A stretch of DNA of 64,000 nt, taken from positions 188,481 to 252,480 of the forward strand of contig VXAY01002475.1 of the NCBI GenBank assembly GCA_013399855.1, read 5' to 3'. Source of the stretch: Oxyruncus cristatus. Lineage: Eukaryota > Chordata > Aves > Passeriformes > Cotingidae. Position numbers and translations under genes: made by a program. The number at the start of each line of letters is the position of its first letter. The stretch's first letter is position 1. A model generated the notes under the pieces. That model did not search any database. It saw nothing but the letters and a program-made list of their open reading frames with translations, and was not told the origin of the DNA. This document shows positions 27,460 to 39,862 of the stretch, in pieces.

Positions 27460-27940
27460 ACCATGTCTGCTGCCGGTGCAGAAGATGCGCATTACACACG
27501 AAGAAACCCTCTCACCACGCCACCAGCATTTCGGGAAGGTTCATCCCCGACCCTCCTGGCTCTCAGAGAAGGGTCGGGTCGGTCCTCTCAGTTCCCCAGC
27601 CCTCTGGAATGGCAGTGGTGAGCCCTGAGCCCGTGGGCTGCTCTGCCCGCCGAGGGTTTGGTTGGAGCTGCACACCCCGACCTGGGTGCTCCTCGCTCCC
27701 AGCCTTCCCTCAGCCACCCGCGGGGCACGGGCTGTTGGGAGGGCCTCGGTTCTCTCGGCAACAGCCACATTTGGGTTCTTTTAAAGCCCTAGTTCGAAGA
27801 TGTGAGGCACATGCTGGGCTGTCAGCACAGCACTACGCTGCATTTAAACAGACGGGACTTACAATTTCCCCGTCACCGCCTGTGGAGAGCACAGGCCGCG
27901 TCGAGGGGCCGAGGACGGAGCAGCAGCTTTGGCACCTTCC
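27460..27940. promoter_or_regulatory. Isolated CpG-rich, GC-rich island (candidate promoter)
   Basis: About 480 bases of high GC and CpG density stand out from the surrounding AT-rich intron. By eye there are around 18 CpGs between 27466 and 27768, and more near 27875-27915. Motifs such as CCCGCCGAG and CCCGCGGGG are promoter-like, and no TATA box is obvious. Plus-strand donor-like sites occur inside it (GGCAGTG|GTGAGC near 27617) and just after it (CCTAAG|GTGAGG near 28052). A 150-codon plus-strand frame starts at 27609; it is Pro-, Ser- and Cys-rich and unrecognised, and probably reflects the scarcity of stops in GC-rich DNA. The island could be an alternative first exon, a lncRNA promoter or a decayed insertion. 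Confidence 0.45.
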
Positions 27941-28429
27941 TGCACTCATGACTAAAAGCTGCACATTCCTTTCCAAGAACCTGTGTGAAAACACCCCTTG
28001 TTCACAAACACCAACAGACCAAAACAGCGACAACACTGATGCCTGGCCTAAGGTGAGGTGAAATTCAGACCAATACATCGACGGTCCTAAAACAATACAG
28101 CACACACAAAAAGGTGCCTTGGGGTCACTGCAATGAGGCCAGGGATGAGCACAGGGATAAAATGGGAGCTGCGGGCAGGGATGTCTCATGGAATTGGGGC
28201 GCACTGTGCTGCCAACCCTGGGGTGGGAAAACCAGGTCTGCTTTTAAGGTAAAGCAGCATTGGGGTGAGCATGTGCTACTCACACTGCTCCAAAGCTCTG
28301 AAATCCCAACATAGAACACCCCATTCCAGAATGTAAAAAACACCCACCCTCCTCAAAACAAACAAAAGCCACAAAGAGAAGGTACAGAAAACTGTTTAAG
28401 AGGTCTAATTGTGATTACTAGCTTTGAAA

Positions 28430-28740
28430 AAAGGAGGGTCATCCACTCTCTACAACTACCTGAAGGGAGGTTGTAGCCAGGCGGGGCGGCATCTCTTCTC
28501 TCAGGTAACAAGGGACAGGATGAAAGGAAACAGCCTCAAGTTGCACCGTGGCAGGTTTAGACTGGATATTAGGAAGAATTTATGCACCGGAAGGATTGTC
28601 AAGCATTAGAACAGGCTGCCCAGGGAAGTGGTGCAGTGAAAAGATGGGTAGATGTGGCACTTAGGGACAGCACTGAGGTTATGGTTAGAGTCCGTGACCT
28701 TAGGAGGTCTTCCCTAACAGATTTTATGATTATTTCTTCT
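28430..28740 (+). mobile_element. CR1 LINE 3' fragment, sense on plus strand
   Basis: The fragment matches the 3' part of avian CR1. It begins near the conserved ACAACTACCTGAAGGGAGG stretch and continues through a degenerate AACAAGGGACAGGATGA, a 'GGATATTAGGAAGAA' block and 'CAGGCTGCCCAGGGAAGTGG'. It ends near TTTTATGATTATTTCTTCT, a decayed form of the terminal repeats. It is 5'-truncated, has lost coding capacity, and is inserted antisense to the host gene. Confidence 0.88.
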
Positions 28741-30192
28741 CTCCCACATTCTCAATTGCAACTAGTTTAGAAAGAGGGGAAAAAGAGGGGAAAAAAAAAA
28801 AAAAAAGCAGTTTACCATTAAAACTAATGCCTGAAAAGCTTTCAAAAAGACTTAAAATACACATTTGTCTCTCTCCATAATGAGTTGAGCTCAGAAGTCA
28901 CAGAAAGGTCATATCACAAAGGGAGTGGCTCCTGAGGCACAGGGAAGCCTTTATTACTTTAACTAACCTCCTTGAGGGCAATTTCACATCCATAATACAA
29001 ACTATTCAAACAATGTGCAATGAAAGTAGGTAAATGATCACCTTGTATGTGCTCAGATTTTGATTAGCCATTTTATTTTGCTCTATTTAAAATCTGGCAG
29101 AGCTAATTCTTTAATCCAGTATTTTTAATGTGCTCAGTTATATCTGAAAGAGGTTTTTTTTGTCAGCACAGCTGAATGGCACAGTAATTAATAATAATCC
29201 TAATGATCAGAGCTTGAGAAATAAATTTTTACTGAATAAGCAGAATTAAAGTTCTATATAGTCCTCTTGTATCTGAAAGAAATGCCTGCATGTCTCTTTA
29301 AAGTGTTATATTTAATAGATAAAATTTGACTAGAGTGTGGTTGTCTTTTAGATGTATTGTATAGAAATAGGAATGATTTTAGTGTATGGTATGTATTATA
29401 AATTTAAAGAATTTCTAAAAAGGCCTCATATTTTGTACTACCTTCTTCCTGTTAGCAGGAAACGTTATAAAGTTCTTGCACTTGATAAAATCACCTATGG
29501 ACTTTTTGCATCTAGGAGAGGGCAAAACAAACCCTACTTTGTATCATCTTCCTTGCAGAGTGCCATATGCCTTCTGCCTTCTCACTTTTTGGATTACAAG
29601 AGTAGTATCACCTGCTTTGTGTGCAACCTTACCCTAGTCATGACACAGCACAGTCAAAATTAAGGAATAATCATATTCCGTGTTTTTTGTCCCAGGTGTT
29701 GCCAGGTTCAACGCAAGCAGAGATGAAGCAGGGTAATACTTCCTGAGTATACAGCCCATCCCTCCCACGAACTACAAACGCTTTTCAGACAGCTTAGTAT
29801 TTTTACCTCTACTTGGATGAGAGCAAAACAGAGGAGGAGAACCAATTACCATTGATATTTTTAACACATAGATTAATATAAATAGCCAATCCAGCTCCCA
29901 ACCAGTGTCTAAAAGAATAAAAGGCCCTCTGATTTTCAATACTAGCATGGGGTAAGAGCTCAGTTGTCCAGGTACCTCTGAGCTTGAGTACTCCATGATT
30001 GTTTTCATGCCACATGGGACCATTCCAGGTGTACGGCAGATGCTCCTTGTGGGTTGTGTTACAAGAAATGCCAGCAATTTTTTTTCCTGTTTTGCACTCT
30101 GTGAACTCCTAAAACAGTCAATACCTATTGAAAGAACCTTCCTGTCAAACAAAAGGGGGAGAGAGGTCCTGAAAATAAATAATTAAATATAT

Positions 30193-30285
30193 CCAAACAA
30201 AAAACAACCCCCACAGACACCAAAAATAAAACGCAAAATCAAAATCAGTAACAAAACTAAACCAAACTGAAACAAACACCACAAA
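30193..30285. repeat. A/C-rich low-complexity tract
   Basis: Nearly G-free sequence of AAAC, CAAAA and ACCAAA units, like the tract at 1.03-1.13 kb. On the transcribed minus strand it is T/G-rich. The hydrophobic 60-residue frame read there is a composition artefact. Confidence 0.85.
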
Positions 30286-32234
30286 GAGAGAAGGCAAGGA
30301 AATAGTCTCAAGTAATCAGAGATCAGTATCACTAACCACGGGAAAGATGCTTGGGCCAACAGCACTGTGTTAGAAGAGGATAATAGAAAATGCAGAATGG
30401 AAACAATTAACTCTTAGGAATTACTAATGAAGAAGAAAACTCCAGGACAAAAATCAGACAGCACCGGCCTTTCTCCCATCATGGAACAGTTCAGGAAAAA
30501 GCCACAGCTACTTTGATATCAGGACAGAGGAAGGTTCCACTCCGTAAAACACATGTCAAGGAAACAAGCAAATTCTGAGCCTCCATCCAGAGAATTTTCT
30601 CATCAGACTTCATGTTTTGACACTTTCAACCTAGGGTTTCTATTTCCCTTTTAGAGCAACCTCAACTACTTATTTACTTCAGCAACACAAATCAAATGAA
30701 ATTCTCACAGGACTCCAAGAGGCAGGGCTTTAAGCACAAAAACCCTAACACAGGAATATCACTAGGCCTGCAATAAAATTAAAAGACTTGACATCACAGC
30801 TGTACCACCTTTATGGATTTGAGTGGCTCTGAAGAGATTTTCTTCTCGGAAAGATCAAATAGAAAATAGGGTCTAAGGAGTTGGTCAGTATTCTTTAGTG
30901 CCTGCCAAAGCCTCATTGCAGCTCTACTTTTGAAGTCACTAACCTGAGTGCTTACCACACTCAAGTGCAGCACAGATTTATAATATGTTTTTATTTAAAG
31001 AGAAGAAATAGCCTACAGTACCAGGCGTGAGATGATATATACCCTGTCTGTTCTGAATGAACTGCTGTAGCAGACATTAAAAAGGAAGGGTGAGTTTTAA
31101 GAATATAGCTTTAGAAAAAAGATTCCACCAGCTAAACCTATTTCATCCTCACTTATATCTTATTTTTAAGAAGGGAAGACAGAACGAATTAAATTGAAAG
31201 CCATGTATTAAGTCTTTAGAATTTTCACAGAAGTTTATTGAACAAAACTCCTAAGAAGCTGCTTGCTTTTTTATCCACAGAAACGTATTTATAGGAGCTG
31301 AATTCTAATAAACACAGATTGCAGTGCAAAGAAAAAAGGTCAGCAGTGTGTGCTCAAAGCTTTATTGATGTCTTGTCAATCAATCTTTTATTTTGTTGTT
31401 TAATTTTTTTTTTAAAGAAAAAAATGCATGTAAGCACTTTTTCTCCTAATAGTGGATTTATTGAGCATTTCAACAAATCAGATCATAGATACAATAAGCA
31501 ATGATGGCCGATTATCAACTTTGTGTTTTCAGGTCAGGTTGTAAATTGACCCTGTGTTCGCTTCTCTTCTTTCTGGGGAATAGCTAAGACCCTTTTCAAA
31601 TACAATAATTTCCAATAATTTTTTTTTTTCCATGCGTTCAACCTTCTAGAAGAGCAAGTTTATGGGGGAAAAAGCAACTCTGCTGGACAAATACATACAG
31701 TCACATATATTGTCTCCTTGTAAACTAATTAAAATAATAAAGCTGACTCTTAAACCTCAGAGTGGTGAATCCAAGGGACGTAAAACTTTAGAGAATGGCC
31801 TTTAACACCATAGTTGGTATGAGCTCTGTAAAATCCAGTAACAGACTTGAGCTCTGATTCTCCACATGAAAGGAAGAGCTGCAGCCCTCCTGACTCTGGT
31901 TAAGTGGTCACCCTTTCTTTCCAAGGCAAACCTAACCTCTCCCATCTGGCTGTAGTCCTTCCTCCACATTTGGTTTCCCAAACATTTCCAACACCCTTTT
32001 CAGTTTTGTAATTTTCAGAGCCAGTGCTCAGCACATGCACACAGTTAATTCAGACAGGACTGCCCATGGCATTCCTATGTTATTTGTCACCTATTCCTCT
32101 TGCAACTTCACCATTCTCTTTAGATTTTTATCTGCAGGTTCACATTTAGGAGAAGTTGACACTGAGGTGTCTGATGTGATAGTGGATTCCTTTACCTCAG
32201 TTGACACAGTTAATTAGAGTGCAAAGTACAGTTA

Positions 32235-32335
32235 CATACTATTTTCTTCCCTTCAGTATACATTACTTTGCATTTAATTTCCATTCCGTTGCCTGTACAC
32301 TTCTTTAGTTAGGTCTTTTGTTCTTGTAAATCACT
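32235..32335 (-). mobile_element. Very old CR1/L3-type LINE fragment
   Basis: The order of short blocks (ACATTACTTTGCATTTAATTT, then CCATTCCGTTGCCTG, then TTAGTTAGGTC and TTTTGTTCTTGTAAATC) recalls the reverse-transcriptase end of ancient amniote CR1/L3 elements read antisense. It is heavily diverged and the edges are uncertain. The call is from remembered family patterns, not from an alignment. Confidence 0.45.
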
Positions 32336-34572
32336 CCTCCCCAATATGAAAGATAAAACCATGCAAACAGAAGATAGCACAGGCATTGCCAGAGACCCTC
32401 GGAAGCGCAGAGAGGACGGAAAACACATTTTACTCCTTGGAAAACATGCACCCCACAAAATCCTTTAAAAATTATGTAACACTTAGACTTGCAACTCCAT
32501 TGATCTCTCCACCCATCTTTTCCATAATTCAGTACACTTACACAGTCTGAGAAGTAACCTTGATATTCCAGCAGCTAACTTTCCGCTGTATGGCAGCATC
32601 CTGAGCAAGCACATAAAGGGGACTCCTGGTACGATATTTTGATGGTTAAAAAACCAGCACTGCATTTTAAAGTATTGTCATTTTTACTATTGCAAGTTTA
32701 GAATGCACTGGAAGTGTGAGCAGGAGAGTGTGTCAGACTGCATGACTATGGCAGTTAAATCACTTCTGAAGGGGTGAATGCAAATGAGGTCACAGAAAGG
32801 CTCTTCGATTGTTGTCACAAAAATGAGGGAGTTACCTTCTAAAGAGAGAAATGCCTTCACACATAGCAATGTGTATTGGAACTACTGTCCAGTTTGACAC
32901 CACATACATCTGAATTTTACATTACAAACGTTTGTCTTTCCTCCTTAGTGCCTGACCAGACTGTGCCATTTTATAAGGGCCGACAACTGGTCCTAAATAA
33001 ACCCCATTGCACTTGGCATTACACAGTGACAAGGACAGTGCATATGACTTTTTTTCCCCCCTTTTGTTTTGTAAGAGATGTGACTAACTAACATAGGCTA
33101 ATGAGAGTTAGCTACATAATACTTTCTGAGGGGGTCAAAACCAAACTGACTGCCACCTCTTACAAACATCTCATAAGTAGCTTTTAATTTCTGTAAAGGT
33201 GTCCAGGATTTACAGTTCTTACCTGACCAATTCAAAGCAGACTAAAAGTATTCTTGGAAAGAATTGTTTTGTATTCCATTTTCACACTTTGCCTTTGATG
33301 ACATTTGATTAGTTAGTGAATACTTTTAGTTGCCTGACTAGATAGCACATCACTGTTACATTTTAAAGAGGAGTAGAACTATAAATAATGTAAATGCACT
33401 TCTCATTCAAATTTTTATTAAACTTTCACAACATTTTGATGTATACCAGTGGTCACATGAAAATTCACAACAACAGATAAACAGACCCTGCAATGAGCAA
33501 TAAATCAAATTTGAGCCTCCCTCAAAAAAAAAACAAACAAAACACTTCAGGAATCTGGTTTTTATTATTTGGACAGCTCTGATTCTGTCTCTTGTCATGG
33601 AACAAAAAGCTCTGTCCAAGAAGGGTTCCTCTGGGACAGATCTTGATGTTGCTCTTTTTTAGATAGTTGAACTGATTAAAAAAAAAAAAAAAAAAGGTGG
33701 ATCTTACCTTAACAAGATGTACAAGATGTTTAGAAAGTTTTCAAAAGAAAATGTCTTTGCAATTATAAACTGGGACTGGAGCTATTCCAGCATGTCTCAG
33801 AAAGGTTCATCTCTCAGATGCAGGTGAATATTTCTCTCGTAAACCAAGAAAAAAGTCTTCCTTTAGGAACCATTGCCTCTCTCTGCTTCTACTATTGTAG
33901 GAAGAATTACGTTGCTAGAATATATTTACAGTATTACTTTAGAATTTACACCAGTAAGGTTTTCATTTTTTGAAGCAACTTAATCAGAAAGATACCCAGA
34001 CTGGGAAAGAGTCTGCGACTTTGGAGTTTGGGTTGTCACTTAAAACTCAGACTTAAACTTAACCCTCCATTGTTGACAGGGTGGGATTACATTTACTTTA
34101 TGAAATTGAGTGAAGAAACCACAAGCTGTTTTCTTCTTGCCAGATCCCTGTTACAGAATGTATCCTTATTTTTGTTTTACAAAGCATAAAACAAAATGTC
34201 ATAATATACTTCTGTAGTTACACAGATTTAAGCCACCCCTTTTTAATAAGTAAACTGATACTGATCCAGAATAAAAACAAAACAGCCGCTCCAAGATCAG
34301 CTTTGGTTCTCCACCTTGAGTAATTTACACTAAAATCCAGACTGCACAAAAGTCAGTGGCAAAAGTCCAAGTGACAATAGGGTATAAAACTCACCATTCA
34401 CACCTTATTGAAGCTGCCATGCCCTTAGGTAGCAGAGAGCTATTAAAAAGGATCTCAGGTTTCTGTCCTGCTGCATTTAGTGGAACTGTATGTATGAAAT
34501 GTACATAGATTCACTCGCTCCAGAAATTTTACAAAAGGAAGTTTTTCATTTCTTCAACTCATTTCCAGAAAA

Positions 34573-35070
34573 AAGATCACAGAGAACAGATGAGATGGGA
34601 ATGGACCTCTGAAGAACATCTGCTCCCAACCCCACTCAAGAAGAGTCAGCTGGAGCAGGGTGCCCAAGACCAGGTGCAGTTAAGCTTTCACTGTCTCCAA
34701 GGATGGAGACTGCACTAACTTCCCAAGGCAATCTGTTCCAGTGTTCAAACAGCCTTAAAGTGAAAAGGTGTTGGGGTTTCTTTACTTAAGTTTAAATAGC
34801 ATTTCTTATATTTAAATCTGTGCCCACAGCCTCCTGTTCTGTCACTGAACAGCACTGACAAGAGCCTGCCTCCTTCTTCTTTATTACCCCGTTAGATGTT
34901 TGTAAACATCCATAAGGTCCCCCCTGAGCCTGGGGCCTCCAGGCTGAACAACCTCTCCCACCCTTCCTTAATCAAGAAAGACATTCCTTAGTCACCTCTG
35001 TGGCCCTTTGCTGAACTCAGACCAGTATGCTCATGTCAGTCTTATACTGGGGAGATGAGAACAAGCTCTG
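34573..35070 (-). mobile_element. CR1 LINE fragment, antisense to plus strand
   Basis: The plus strand shows the reverse complement of a CR1 3' region. It has a GACCTCTGAAGAACATCTGC block, then CAAGGCAATCTGTTCCAGTG, GTAAACATCCATAAGGTCCC, CCTCCAGGCTGAACAACC and finally ACTGGGGAGATGAGAACAAG. The order matches avian CR1 and divergence is moderate. It is 5'-truncated, with no intact frame. The element is sense relative to the minus-strand gene. Confidence 0.9.
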
Positions 35071-35689
35071 AATAATTTTACATTCTATATCACAAAAAAC
35101 TGGGAGATGTAGATATGCAAATATCTCTAAGGGAACTAACCAAACATTTCACTACTATTCTCGCATGCTTTATATCGGCTTTCTGACAGAAACAATACCA
35201 CGTAACAGAGAAATTGTATGAATGCAAAGAGATTCCTTGCCTATGAGAAAATGTTTACTTGCCTCTGCCAACACAATCATTACTATATTTATCCTCCCAG
35301 CATCCCTTTGAGGTAAGGAATACTAATATACAGACTGTACACATGGAAAACAGAAGGATATGGTGACCTACCTACTATCACATAATAAGTATGAGGGAGA
35401 CAAGGAATGTCTGAGCATGAGGCTAAATGTTTTACAGCAGATGTGTGACAAACTATCAATGGAGAAAAGTTAGAATGCTGCAGAATTTTAAGAAAGGATT
35501 TCCTAGTGTGCACGTTCTGGTTTCCCAGCATATCACATAGAAATTCCATGAAAGCATACAGAACTTTTCTACCCCCTATATTTTCATTAAGACCCTGGCT
35601 GGTCTCAAAGTAGAAAAAAAAAATAATTTATAATCTGTTTAAGAACTATTGTTTTCCTCTATGTTGTCAGTTAGTTTAGGCACCTTCCT

Positions 35690-36000
35690 GTCTGTCTCCC
35701 CCTGTTACATCCTAGGCAGAAGATATAAGCCCTCAGCTTTTATTTTGCCATGTCAGAACATGCAAAATCCTCTTGCTTCTTCTCATAAAACAGGTTTTCC
35801 ATTGCCTTAATAATCTTTATGACCCTTCTCTACATCTGTTCCAGTTTTACTGAACATTCTTGTCCATGAGTGACCAACACTACACAATATTTCTGAGGTT
35901 GTACCGCAGCCGCTATAATAGCCCGAGCATTTCCTCTCCAAATACCACTCCTAGTGCATCTTAAGGTTGCATTGCCTTTTGTACTGCAGCATCATTTCTT
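35690..36000 (-). mobile_element. Old, degenerate CR1-type LINE fragment
   Basis: Blocks such as AAACAGGTTTTCCATTGCCT, TCTTTATGACCCTTCTCTAC, CATCTGTTCCAGTTTTACTG and GCATCTTAAGGTTGCATTGC follow the order of ancient amniote CR1/L3-like elements read in reverse complement. It is more diverged than the copy 600 bp upstream and so is probably an independent, older insertion. Confidence 0.65.
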
Positions 36001-39000
36001 AGAACAATTCTCTTTATAACTCACAATGTACAGCAATAGAAGTATGGAATCACTATAATTGAAATATGGTTGGGTTTTAAGGAATTTCTTTGAAGGAGAC
36101 AGCAGTAGACACATTTCATAGATTATCGCAGAAGTCTTTTTAACTGAGAAGCATATGGAGATGTGAGAGAAAAAAAGAGATGGAAAGGGAGAATTGGTGG
36201 GTGTTACATACAAATGGAGCAGGAAGATGAGAGCATAGGAGTAGTGATTTCTTACGTGCAACAGCAGAAGGATATAGGCTCTCTTTCCTGTTTGGAAGTT
36301 CTCTGAACAGCTCTACACAGACAGAGGCTTAACTGACTCTCCTAATTTCTAAATGAAAGGGGCCAGTTGTTGGGAAATAAATAGAAAAAAAAATTTACAC
36401 AATTTAGTTAGTTTATCATAAAAATAAAGATAGTATCCTGTAATGTATTTACTTAATGTAAAAAGGAGCTTTTCATACAGCTGCCACAGTTACAGAATTT
36501 ATAAAAGCTAGAATTGGAATTCTTTGGGAAACTCAGGATTTTTTTCCCTTTTCTATTCTCTAAATAAACACAAAGAAATTCTTGTATCAAAAAAAAAGAT
36601 CAACTTCATACAATTAAGCAGTTTGCTTTGAATGGGAAATGAATGTATCAACTTTCACAGTATTAAAATACAAAGTATATTTTACATTGTATACAATTAA
36701 ATATACATCAGTAAATACATAATGATGTATTCAATATTCTTGAAGCAAAATTAGAAAGCTGACTATTCATTTTGACTTTTTCATGTAAGGATTTCAGCAA
36801 CATTGGCATGTTTCTATGAAACATCTTTCAGCTTAACTTTTTAGTTTTCAAGTAAAAAATGTTGTATTGATTTTTTTTTTAAACCCTAATGAATGTCAAC
36901 GGACTTTTTCATAGGGAAAACCTTGAAATCCTTAGTCAGTCAAAATCCTCATTGATTGCATCCTCTGAAGTTAAAAATTATTCATTGCTACGATATTCCC
37001 AGAAAGGCAGAGAAGGTTGGAACACGAACAAATATGTACTGATTAATCACACATCTTTTTATGCAGTATATCTTTTTCTTACAAAGGTTGCTTTCTGAAG
37101 AGTCACCACTGGGTGAAGGATACAAGTCATCTTGCTACCCTAGTCAGGAACTTCTATCATCTTGCTGTACGGAGCTTCCAGGTCAAGGAGAGACAAGGCC
37201 ATGTAAATGTAAGTGATTCATAATGAGTTCTTTACCCATAGCTCTATTAAGGCACAAATAACCATAAAATGACTCACTTTATTGATTTTGAATCTGGGAT
37301 AAGACTTATTTCCAAACCCTGAAGAACAATGGTGGGGTGATAGGACACCTTCAGCCAGGGCAGTAATTATTACCAGAGTCCACTGCCCTCAAGAGTCATT
37401 GTCCAGTAATCAGCAAATAGGTAGAAACAACTAGATGAGACCTGGGAACGTTCAGGTTTTCCACAGCCTGAACCATGACAGGACAGAGCACACCCACACC
37501 AGCCCTCCTTCTGCCTGTAAGACTCCCACTGTATTTCACTTGAAGTGTGAGTGCAATTCTCCCAGTGCCAGTAGATCATACTCCAGTAAATTTGCAGTCA
37601 GCAGACTGTTCCTGTGGGTCAGGTAGGTGGTTGTCTGTCTGGTTTCTAAGTGGGGCTGCTGCTGGCTCTTTCAGAGCTGAAGGAGCCCATGCATTACGCA
37701 GATGTGCAAAGACTTGCACACAAAGATGATCTTTTTACACACCTCACCAGTTAGAAACCCCCTTTACTACACAGGCAGAGTCTTACTTGACTTCTAATAC
37801 TCTAGGAATTATTTTACAATTATTCTTATATTTATTTATTTCTGGCTGGATGCTTATTTCATCATTTTCTGTGACATCTGTCCTCCCTTAAGAAACCCTA
37901 AGCCAAAACCATGGACACCTCTTTCACCAAATAAAACCCCACAACTGTAATGCAGCATTGATTAGTTTTTGACAGTAACACATAGTCTTTCAAATAAATA
38001 TATACACGCCCCACACACACTTATTTCCACAGAACCTCTGCAGGGTCACTATTTCTCAGCTCTGTTTACTGACTAAATGTCTAATTCTGTTTCTGTTCTA
38101 AGTCTCTTGCTTTACGAAAAATCCTGTGATGAGTTTTATAGGCTATGTGATTACTGAGTCATTCCTCAAAACATAAATCAATTTACTTTTCCTTCACTCC
38201 TGATTCCACAGTGCATCACCTACAATTCCTGACATTGTTTTGCCCTTTGATTCTTTTCTCCATTTAAGAATTCCTATGGTGCAATTAAAGAGATTTACAA
38301 AAATAATGCAAAAAAAAAATCTAAAATCTATATTGCTAATGGTCCTACTTAGATCTGTGATCTCTTCTTCACAATACATGCACAGTCTATATGATAATAC
38401 AAAACCTTGCTATGCATACTGCTGTTACCACCCACCAACGCATACTAATTACTACAGCAAAATTGAATTTGCCTGTGCATACATTAAGGTTACCCACGCA
38501 GTCAGTAAGGAATGAAGTACGGAGAATCAGCTGTCTAACCAAGGAGGAAATACATATTTCAAATCATGAGCAGTATTTTAATTATTTTGTCTGAGAAATA
38601 ACTTAGTTAATTTCTGCTTTAAGACTGAATAACTCTAAAAGACACTAAGCTGTTTTCCATGCTTACTTAGGAGCTCACATTCACAAAACTCCTGAGACAC
38701 CCTAATCAATGGCAGTAAAATATCTACTTCAATTGTTTTCTAGTATGTCACACCATTTTTGAGAGATAAGTGTTATTAGTTCAAAACTTTTGGCAAGCAG
38801 CAGAAAATTATTGTATTCCTGTATTACAATTTTGCTAATAGATAAATTGTCTAAATCACCCCAAAAAACTTGTGAACAACTTACAGGGGACCATAAAAAT
38901 TGATGAATGCGGCAGAAAGGTCATTGAGACAAAAAAAATGTGAAAGAAGGAATTTTAAATTAAGAAAGTCCTGAAATTGGAAGTAACTACATCAATTTTG

Positions 39001-39221
39001 ACTAAATTATTTGAATATTCCCTCATCAACATAACTAGTTTTGGGTTTAATTCCATTAAAACCTGTTGCAAAAAGGAAACAGCAGAGAATTTTCTTGTGA
39101 ATGAATGAGCACTCAGTGGTAAAAAGAATAACTGTCAAAAAAAAACCCAGTTGCAGCTGGGTAAGAAGTAAAATAAATGAAAAGTCAGAGTAAATTTATG
39201 GGAGGAACTGTTTGTAAAATT

Positions 39222-39862
39222 GCTATAGAAACATAAACTAGTTTGGATGGAAAGGGCTTTAAAGACCATCTAGTTCCGACTCCCTCTGCCATGGGCAGGG
39301 ACACCTTCCACTATCCCAGGGTGCTCAAAGCCCCCTCCAACCTGGCCTTGAACGCTTCCAGGGTTGGGGCAGCCACAGCGCCTCTGGGCAACCCGTGCCA
39401 GGGCCTCGCCACCCTCACAGCCAAGAATTTCTTTCTAACATCTGATCTAGACCAGCTCTCTTGCCAGACTGGCAGCATTCCTGCTTGTGAAAGTCCCTCT
39501 CCAGCTCTCCTGTAGGCCCTTTAAGTACCGGAAGGCTACTCCAGGGTATTCCAGGAGCTTTCTCCTCTCCAGGCTGAACAACCCCAGTTGTCTAAGCCTG
39601 TCTCCATAGCAGAGGATCTCCAGTACTCTGATCATCTTTGTGGCCTCCTCTGGACTGGTTCCAGCAAGGCCACATCTTTCTTATTCTGGGAGCCCCAGAG
39701 CCAGCAGTTTTCCTGTGCTGGGGTCTCACAAGACCAGAGTAGAGGGGCAGAATCCCATCCCTTGCCCTGCTGGTCATGCAGCCCAGGAGACAGATGAGCT
39801 TTACGGGCTGCCAGCACACGTTGCCAGGTCATGTTGAGCTTCTTGTCAATCAAGGAGCTAAG
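39222..39862 (-). mobile_element. CR1 LINE 3' fragment, relatively well preserved
   Basis: The plus strand reads the classic avian CR1 reverse complement: GGATGGAAAGGGCTTTAAAG, ACCATCTAGTTCCGACTCCC, CTGCCATGGGCAGGGACACC, CAACCTGGCCTTGAACGCTT, CAAGAATTTCTTTCTAACAT, CAGGCTGAACAACCCCAGTT and GAGCTTCTTGTCAATCAAGG. About 640 bp remain, truncated at the element's 5' side near 39862. Several short frames in both directions inside it are remnants or chance. It is sense with respect to the minus-strand gene. Confidence 0.95.

Noticed and set aside
27609..28061. 150-codon plus-strand open frame in the CpG-rich block
   Set aside because: Stops are rare in GC-rich DNA. The product is Pro/Ser/Cys-rich without a domain, so it is noted under the island and not called a gene.
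39243..39853. Several overlapping 60-90-codon frames on both strands
   Set aside because: They all lie inside the CR1 fragment and are remnants or chance frames of the element.
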